Assembly (NCBI RefSeq): GCF_000236405.1
Contig: NC_016621.1
Coordinates: 1-64,000, forward strand
Reading direction: 5' to 3'
Length of the DNA stretch: 64,000 bases
Source of the DNA: Blattabacterium sp. (Cryptocercus punctulatus) str. Cpu
Lineage (GTDB): Bacteria > Bacteroidota > Bacteroidia > Flavobacteriales > Blattabacteriaceae
How positions within the stretch are numbered: position 1 is the first letter of the stretch; the number at the start of each line of letters is the position of its first letter. This document shows, piece after piece, positions 58,755 to 64,000 of this stretch. The position numbers and the translations under genes are program-made. The notes beneath the pieces are model-generated. The model saw only the letters and a list, made by a program, of their open reading frames with translations, had not been told where the DNA came from and did not search any database.

Positions 58755-60142
58755 TAACCTAATATTTTTAATATTTCTTCATATTTTTGTGAATAACGAA
58801 ATATTTTATATACTAAGTTTTTTTTTTCGTCATAATTGATTAAAATATGGATTGGTTGTGGAATAAGACAATGATGTACTCCTCCATATCCACTTATTGT
58901 ATCTTGATATGCTCCAGTATTAAAAAATCCAATATAAAGTGGTATTTTTTTCCGGAAACAGGGAAGATATATTGCATTCAGATGTTGTTCTGAATTATAA
59001 TAATCATCACTATCACAGGTTAACCCCCCTAAAAATACTCTTTCATAAGAATCATTCCAACGATTAATTGCCATCATAATAAAACGGCTATTTATAGCCC
59101 AAGTATCTGGTAGAGTAGTCATAAAAGAACTATCAATCATATTCCATTTTTCTCTATCATTTTGCTTTTTTTGATTAAGTATTTTATAGATAATTCCACC
59201 ACTTTCTCCTACTGTATAGGAACCAAATTCTGTATATATATGTGGTTCTAAAATATTCTCATTTTTACAAAATTTTTTGATTTGATAAATAATTTCATTG
59301 GTAATGTATTCATAGTCATATTTAAATGACATAGATGTTTTAATAGGGAATCCACCTCCTATATTTAGGATATTTAATTCAGGTGCAATTTTTTTTAATC
59401 TAGCGTAAATATGTAAACATTTAAAAAGTTCATTCCAGTAATAAGAGGTATCTTTTATTCCTGTATTGATGAAAAAATGCAACATTTTTAGTTCAACTTT
59501 TGAATTATTTTTTATTTTATTCAAATAAAAAATAAGGATATCTTTATATCCTATTCCTAATCGGGAAGTATAAAATTCAAATTTTGGTTCTTCTTCAGAA
59601 GCAATACGTATACCTAACTTAAATGGATAATGGATAAAAAAACTTAATTTTTCCAATTCATCATAATTATCTAATATTGGAATAGTATTATAAAAACCGT
59701 TGTTAATTAATTCTGATATATTTTTTATATAATTATGAGTTTTAAATCCATTACAAATAATTTCAATATTTTTATTCATTTTACCTTTTTGATAAAGATT
59801 TTTAATGATTTCTATATCATAAGCATATGAAGTTTCAATGCTAATATTATTTTTTAATACTTCTTCTAATACAAAATAAAAATGAGAACTTTTTGTACAA
59901 TAACAATAGGTATATTTATTTTTATATTGATTAGAATGAATTGCTTTTTTAAACCATTTTTTTGCTTTTTGTATATTTTGAGAAATTTTTGGTAAATAGT
60001 TAAATTTTAATGGAGTACCATATTTTTGAATGAGATTTATTAATGGAATTCCATGGAATTCTAAAAAATTATTTTTAATAGTAAATTCCTCGGTAGGAAA
60101 ATTAAAAGTTTGATCTATAAGATCAGAATATCGAATTTTCAT
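58751..60142 (-). CDS. speA: Biosynthetic arginine decarboxylase (short type)
   Basis: PLP enzyme producing agmatine from arginine. The 463-aa product is an alanine-racemase-fold (fold III) decarboxylase of the shorter Bacteroidetes type. Seen are YCYCTKSSHFYFVLEE (the PLP-lysine region), the glycine-rich INIGGGFPIK segment (NILNIGGGFP), and the C-terminal LGGLTCDSDD and GFFNTGAYQDT, with the second-site Cys-Asp and Tyr. It overlaps speB by four bases. PLP comes from pdxJ/pdxH. Confidence 0.93.
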   Translation of the reverse strand: MKIRYSDLIDQTFNFPTEEFTIKNNFLEFHGIPLINLIQKYGTPLKFNYLPKISQNIQKAKKWFKKAIHSNQYKNKYTYCYCTKSSHFYFVLEEVLKNNISIETSYAYDIEIIKNLYQKGKMNKNIEIICNGFKTHNYIKNISELINNGFYNTIPILDNYDELEKLSFFIHYPFKLGIRIASEEEPKFEFYTSRLGIGYKDILIFYLNKIKNNSKVELKMLHFFINTGIKDTSYYWNELFKCLHIYARLKKIAPELNILNIGGGFPIKTSMSFKYDYEYITNEIIYQIKKFCKNENILEPHIYTEFGSYTVGESGGIIYKILNQKKQNDREKWNMIDSSFMTTLPDTWAINSRFIMMAINRWNDSYERVFLGGLTCDSDDYYNSEQHLNAIYLPCFRKKIPLYIGFFNTGAYQDTISGYGGVHHCLIPQPIHILINYDEKKNLVYKIFRYSQKYEEILKILGY

Positions 60143-60218
60143 TGAATAAAATTAAGGGGTAGAAAAATTTAAAATTTTTTTTGTTTTTCTATTTTTTTTC
60201 TATATATCATAAATTTTT

Positions 60219-61271
60219 TCAAAAAATATCTATTTCTCCATCCATTACGGAATTAATATTTGTAGTTTCATAACCTGTCCGTAAATCTTTGACTAATTTG
60301 TAAGGATGCATAATATAATTTCTAATTTGATTTCCCCATTCTATTTTTTTTTTTTCAGATTCTATTTTATTTTTTTTTCTCATTTTTTTTTTTATTTCTA
60401 TTTCAAATAATCTAGATTTTAGAAGATGCAAAGCTCTTTGTCTATTTTGTATTTGTGAACGATATTCTGTATTTTCAATAGTAATTCCAGTAGGAATATG
60501 ACGTAATCTAACTCCTGTCTCAACTTTATTTACATTTTGTCCACCTGATCCAGAAGATCGAAAGGTTTCCCAATGAATATCAGATATTTTTATATCAATT
60601 TTTATATTTTTATCTATTGAAGGATAGACATAAACAGAAGAAAAAGAAGTATGACGTTTTGAATTATTATCAAATGGAGATATACGGATTAACCGATGTA
60701 CTCCATTTTCTCCTTTTAAATATCCAAAAGCATATATTCCTTTAAATTCTAAAATAATGGATTTTATTCCCGTTATATCTCCAGAAATGAGATGAATATT
60801 TTTAACAGAATATTTTTTTTTTTCAGCCCACATAATATACATTCTCATGAGCATAGAACTCCAATCACAGCTTTCAGTTCCCCCTGCTCCAGAAGAAATT
60901 TGAAGTATAGCATTTAAACTGTCTTCCTCTTCTGAAAGAAAGTTTTTTAATTCTAAATTTGATAGTAATTTTTTTGTTTTATATAATTGAATTTTAAGAT
61001 CTTTTTCAAGATTTTCTTCTTTAGAAAGAGAAAATATTAATTCTAATTCTTCTAGAGAATTTTTTAATTCAAAAAAATCTTTTATATATGTTTTCATAAC
61101 ATGAAAATGTTTTATAAAATTTTTGGATTTTTTATAATTATTCCAGTAATGAGGATTTAAAAATTTTTTTTGTTCTTTATCAAGATATTTATTAATCTCA
61201 TCAATATTAAGAACTTTATAAAGTTTATCAATTCTTTCTGAAATAGATTGTATTTCATCTTTTATGATCAT
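60219..61271 (-). CDS. prfB: Peptide chain release factor 2
   Basis: Recognises UGA and UAA and triggers peptide release. The 350-aa product has the SPF codon-recognition tripeptide ([12 protein letters not shown]) and the GGQ loop ([13 protein letters not shown]). It is encoded in one frame: the +1 programmed frameshift found near codon 26 in many bacteria is absent. TGA stops occur in this window (for example mreC and rodA), so RF2 is needed. It is the last intact gene before the clpB relic. Confidence 0.96.
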   Translation of the reverse strand: MIIKDEIQSISERIDKLYKVLNIDEINKYLDKEQKKFLNPHYWNNYKKSKNFIKHFHVMKTYIKDFFELKNSLEELELIFSLSKEENLEKDLKIQLYKTKKLLSNLELKNFLSEEEDSLNAILQISSGAGGTESCDWSSMLMRMYIMWAEKKKYSVKNIHLISGDITGIKSIILEFKGIYAFGYLKGENGVHRLIRISPFDNNSKRHTSFSSVYVYPSIDKNIKIDIKISDIHWETFRSSGSGGQNVNKVETGVRLRHIPTGITIENTEYRSQIQNRQRALHLLKSRLFEIEIKKKMRKKNKIESEKKKIEWGNQIRNYIMHPYKLVKDLRTGYETTNINSVMDGEIDIF

Positions 61272-61350
61272 AAAACGAAAATAGATTAATTTAAAATATA
61301 GAATTCAAAAATTATGTAAAAAATAAATACAAAAATTTTTATCTGTAATT

Positions 61351-62430
61351 ATGAACTTCAATAAATTTACTATAAAATCTCAAAAAATAATACAAAAAAT
61401 TTAACATATTACTTTTAAAAAAAATAAATTTTCTATTGAAAATGTACATATTATAAAATTTTTTTTAGTAAAAAAAAAGACAATTTTATTCCTTTTTTTA
61501 TAAAAAAAATTAAATATAAATTATCAATTAATAAAATAAAAGAATTAAATAAAATACTCTCTTTTTATCTTTTTTAAAAAATAAAAGTAGAAAGGATATG
61601 TTTTTTTCTACTAAACATTTAAACAATTATATATATAAATGTTAAAAAAGCAGAACTTTATACTAATATTTTAAAAAATGAATTTATTTCTAGATAACAT
61701 AATTTTTTTTCAATTTTTACAAAATTAGGATATAATGCATCAATTATTTATAAATCAAAAAATTATAGATAAAAATATTCAAAATATGATTGAAAATATC
61801 AGAAAAAAAAGTAAAAATTTAATTTATAAATTAAAAAAAAATACTTATAATTTTTTAGATAAATATGCAAAAAAATATTAATGAATGGGAAAATAAAGGG
61901 AAATTAGATCTTATTATTAGACATGATGAAACAATACGTATAATTTAAAAAATAAAAAAATTTTTTCTTTAGATGTGGCTTCTATCATTGCAGAATCTAT
62001 ATAAATATAAAGGAAAATTTGAATAACGTTTTTTTTTAAAATTATTCTTAAATTTATCGATGCAATTCATACATTAATGGTAAATCCTGGGGATAGAAAA
62101 AGTGCTATAAATGCTGAAATATTTTAAAATAAATAAATCTTTAAAAAGAATATTTCAACAGGTATATATTGAATAACCATCTATAAAAAATTCTATATTT
62201 ATTTTACGTGGTATTAAAGATAAAAAATTCAAAATAAATCTATTATTTATGCAGTTGAATTATCTCAACGTTATATTAACGAACGTTTTTTACCAGATTA
62301 AGCTATTGATATTATTGATGAAGCAACTTCAAAAATAAAAATGGAAATAAACTCTAAACCATAAAAATTAGATATTTTACATAGGAAAATAATGAAAATG
62401 TAAATTCAAATAGAGGCTATAAAAAGATAA
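61351..62430 (+). pseudogene. clpB: Decayed relic of the ClpB disaggregase gene
   Basis: The 1.1 kb between prfB and era has no intact gene but is readable as ClpB in pieces. An ATG at 61351 gives MNFNKFTIKSQKIIQKI then a stop; ENVHIIKFF follows. Next come LDKYAKKY...NEW near 61853, LDVASIIAES near 61970, FIDAIHTLM near 62060, FQQVYIE near 62155 and SQRYINERFLPD, AIDIIDEATSKIKME near 62250-62350, ending around 62430. These lie in several frames with many stops. The Walker A region of the first ATPase domain is missing and the whole second ATPase half is gone. Confidence 0.88.
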
Positions 62431-62431
62431 A

Positions 62432-63337
62432 ATGATTAATCATAAACATAAATCTGGATTTGTTAATATTATAGGATTTCCAAATGTAGGGAAATCAACA
62501 TTAATGAATTCTCTTGTAGGAGAAAATATATCTATAATAACCAATAAACCACAAACAACTCGTCATAGAATATTGGGAATAATAGATCAATATGATTACC
62601 AAATTATTTTTTCAGATACTCCTGGTATTATGATAAAACCGATTTATTCTATGCAAAAAATTATGATGCAATATGTAAAAAAATCTTTTAAAGACGCTGA
62701 TATTATATTATTTACTACAGAAATAGGAAAATTTAATTTATTGAATAAATATTTATCCTTTTTGAAGTTTCTTAAAGAACAAAAAATTCCTATTCTTATA
62801 TTAATCAATAAAATTGATAAAATTGGAGTAGTATATAGTGAAAATATGTTATATGATACAATAAATTATTGGAATAATTTTTTTCCTAATTCAGAAATAT
62901 TACCAATATCTGCATTAAAAAATATAAATCAAGATTTATTACTAAATAAAATTTTAGATTTATTATCTAAAGGACCTCCTTATTATCCTAAAGGAATTTT
63001 AAGTGATAGATCTGAACGCTTTTTTGTAAATGAAATAATTAGAGAAAAAATATTTTTAATGTATAAAAAAGAAATTCCTTATTCTGTAGAAATTTCTACG
63101 GAAAAATTTAAGAATGGAAAGAATAGCATACATATAGATTCTTCCATATATGTAGAACGTGATTCCCAAAAAGGAATTTTAATTGGAAAAAAAGGAAATT
63201 CTATAAATAAATTAGGATATTTTTCTATAAAAGGAATAGAAAATTTTTTTAGTAAAAAAATATGGTTAAGATTAAATGTAAAAATATGCAAAAATTGGCG
63301 TTCAAATTATAAAAAACTCCAAAATTTTGGATATTAA
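62432..63337 (+). CDS. era: GTPase Era
   Basis: Ras-like GTPase that binds the 3' end of 16S rRNA and helps 30S assembly. The 301-aa product has G1 GFPNVGKSTL, the switch region KPQTTRHRI, G3 DTPGIM, G4 NKIDK, and a C-terminal KH domain with GILIGKKGNSINKLGYFS. It is complete. It starts a few bases after the recognisable end of the clpB relic and is on the same strand. Confidence 0.96.
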   Translation: MINHKHKSGFVNIIGFPNVGKSTLMNSLVGENISIITNKPQTTRHRILGIIDQYDYQIIFSDTPGIMIKPIYSMQKIMMQYVKKSFKDADIILFTTEIGKFNLLNKYLSFLKFLKEQKIPILILINKIDKIGVVYSENMLYDTINYWNNFFPNSEILPISALKNINQDLLLNKILDLLSKGPPYYPKGILSDRSERFFVNEIIREKIFLMYKKEIPYSVEISTEKFKNGKNSIHIDSSIYVERDSQKGILIGKKGNSINKLGYFSIKGIENFFSKKIWLRLNVKICKNWRSNYKKLQNFGY

Positions 63338-63339
63338 AA

Positions 63340-64000
63340 TTATTCAATTTTTATAATGAAAAAAAATTTTTTTCCAAATTGAAGTAAAATATATTTTTTT
63401 TTTATTATATTTTCTTTTTTAAGAAGTATATTTTTTTTAATAATTTTTTTATTTATAGAAATAGAATTTAAATTTAAAGCACGATTAGCTTCACTTTTAG
63501 ATTTAAATAGATTACTTTTTTTTAATAAATCTAATAAAAAAATTCCTTTTCTAAAATCTTTATAAGATAAAAGCATATGCGGAATATTATCGTAAAGTGA
63601 ACTAAGTATATCTTCATCTAAAGATGAAAATAGATTATTGGTATATTTTTTTCCAAATAAAATATGTGAAATTTTTACTACTTTTTCATAAGATTTTTTT
63701 CCATGAACCCATTTAGTTATTTCCGATGCTAATTTTTTTTGTAATAGTCTTTTTTCTGGATTTTTCCTATGTTTTAAAATTAATGTTTCAATTTTTTTTT
63801 TAGAAAAAAAAGTATAAATTTTAATAAAATTTTCAATTTCAATATCTGAAATATTGATCCAAAATTGATAAAATTTATATGGAGAAGTTTTATTATGATC
63901 TAACCAGATATTTCCTTCTTGCATACTTTTTCCAAATTTCAATCCATCAGTTCTTGTAACCAAAGGAAAAGTAATTCCATATGCTTTTTTTCCTGTTTTT
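63340..64000 (-). CDS. tyrS: Tyrosyl-tRNA synthetase (N-terminal part outside window)
   Basis: Class I synthetase for tRNA-Tyr. Only the C-terminal 219 residues or so are visible; the frame stays open to the window edge. The fragment includes AYGITFPLVTRTDGLKFGKS, the KMSKS-equivalent KFGKS, then NIWLDHNKTSPYKFYQFWI and a C-terminal S4-like RNA-binding segment (SKSEANRALNLNSISINKK). The N-terminal HIGH half must lie beyond 64000. It converges with era with a two-base gap. Confidence 0.92.
   Translation of the reverse strand, partial: KTGKKAYGITFPLVTRTDGLKFGKSMQEGNIWLDHNKTSPYKFYQFWINISDIEIENFIKIYTFFSKKKIETLILKHRKNPEKRLLQKKLASEITKWVHGKKSYEKVVKISHILFGKKYTNNLFSSLDEDILSSLYDNIPHMLLSYKDFRKGIFLLDLLKKSNLFKSKSEANRALNLNSISINKKIIKKNILLKKENIIKKKYILLQFGKKFFFIIKIE

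Noticed and set aside
60219..61271. Programmed +1 frameshift in prfB
   Set aside because: The gene is open in one frame from start to stop, with no internal TGA in the N-terminal region.

Overview
This window is a very AT-rich, gene-dense bacterial segment. The gene families are those of Flavobacteriales/Bacteroidetes: a fused LpxC-FabZ, a stand-alone HsdR-N-like protein, a DUF2795 protein, dimeric GlyRS, a tmRNA with a GEKQYAFAA tag, and no Shine-Dalgarno dependence. Strong AT bias, many homopolymer runs, decaying pseudogenes and trimmed multi-domain proteins all indicate a reduced obligate endosymbiont. The best fit is Blattabacterium, the cockroach and Mastotermes symbiont. That name is an inference from gene content; I could not run a search. 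The standard bacterial code is used, with TGA as a stop and RF2 present.

Layout. 1-5.5 kb: cell-shape operon mreB-mreC-mreD-mrdA-rodA. 5.5-10.1 kb: a YitT-family membrane protein, tmRNA, lnt and nnr. 10.1-13.6 kb: a 2-oxoacid dehydrogenase E2, ppa and aspS. 13.6-17.5 kb: infB and nusA, reverse strand, with no rimP. 17.7-22.6 kb: an MscS-type channel, pdxJ, the remains of an alpha/beta hydrolase, and aconitase. 22.6-24.2 kb: yidD, lgt and a DUF192 protein. 24.2-29.4 kb: the SUF operon (sufA-like, B, C, D, S). 29.4-31.8 kb: rplU, rpmA, two tRNAs, rbfA and a LolC/E-like permease. 31.8-35.6 kb: rnz, a CPBP protease, an M14 carboxypeptidase, rpmH and a small DUF4258-like protein. 35.7-44.9 kb: lpxC/fabZ, efp, sucD, pth, lepA, gap, the HsdR-N protein, trxB and glyS. 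44.9-50.4 kb: pheT, dnaN, a CAT-anticodon tRNA, pdxH, HU and fmt. 50.6-54.7 kb: a DUF2795 protein, secA and a SanA/YdcF-like protein. 54.7-61.3 kb, reverse strand: menD, fabG, cmk, speB, speA and prfB. 61.3-62.4 kb: a badly decayed clpB relic. 62.4-64 kb: era and tyrS, the latter cut by the window edge.

Functionally this is mostly housekeeping: translation (aaRS, initiation, recycling and ribosome maturation factors), rod-shape wall synthesis, lipoprotein maturation (lgt, lnt, a Lol-like permease), Fe-S assembly, vitamin B6 (pdxJ, pdxH), menaquinone (menD), central carbon (gap, sucD, acn, E2) and a two-gene arginine-to-putrescine route (speA, speB) that would release urea. I found no prophage, insertion sequence, CRISPR array, secondary-metabolite cluster or defence island, and no convincing undescribed system. 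The most informative signals are of decay: the clpB relic, the hydrolase relic, poly-T disruptions at the 5' ends of two membrane or exported proteins, and a PheT lacking its OB-fold domain.
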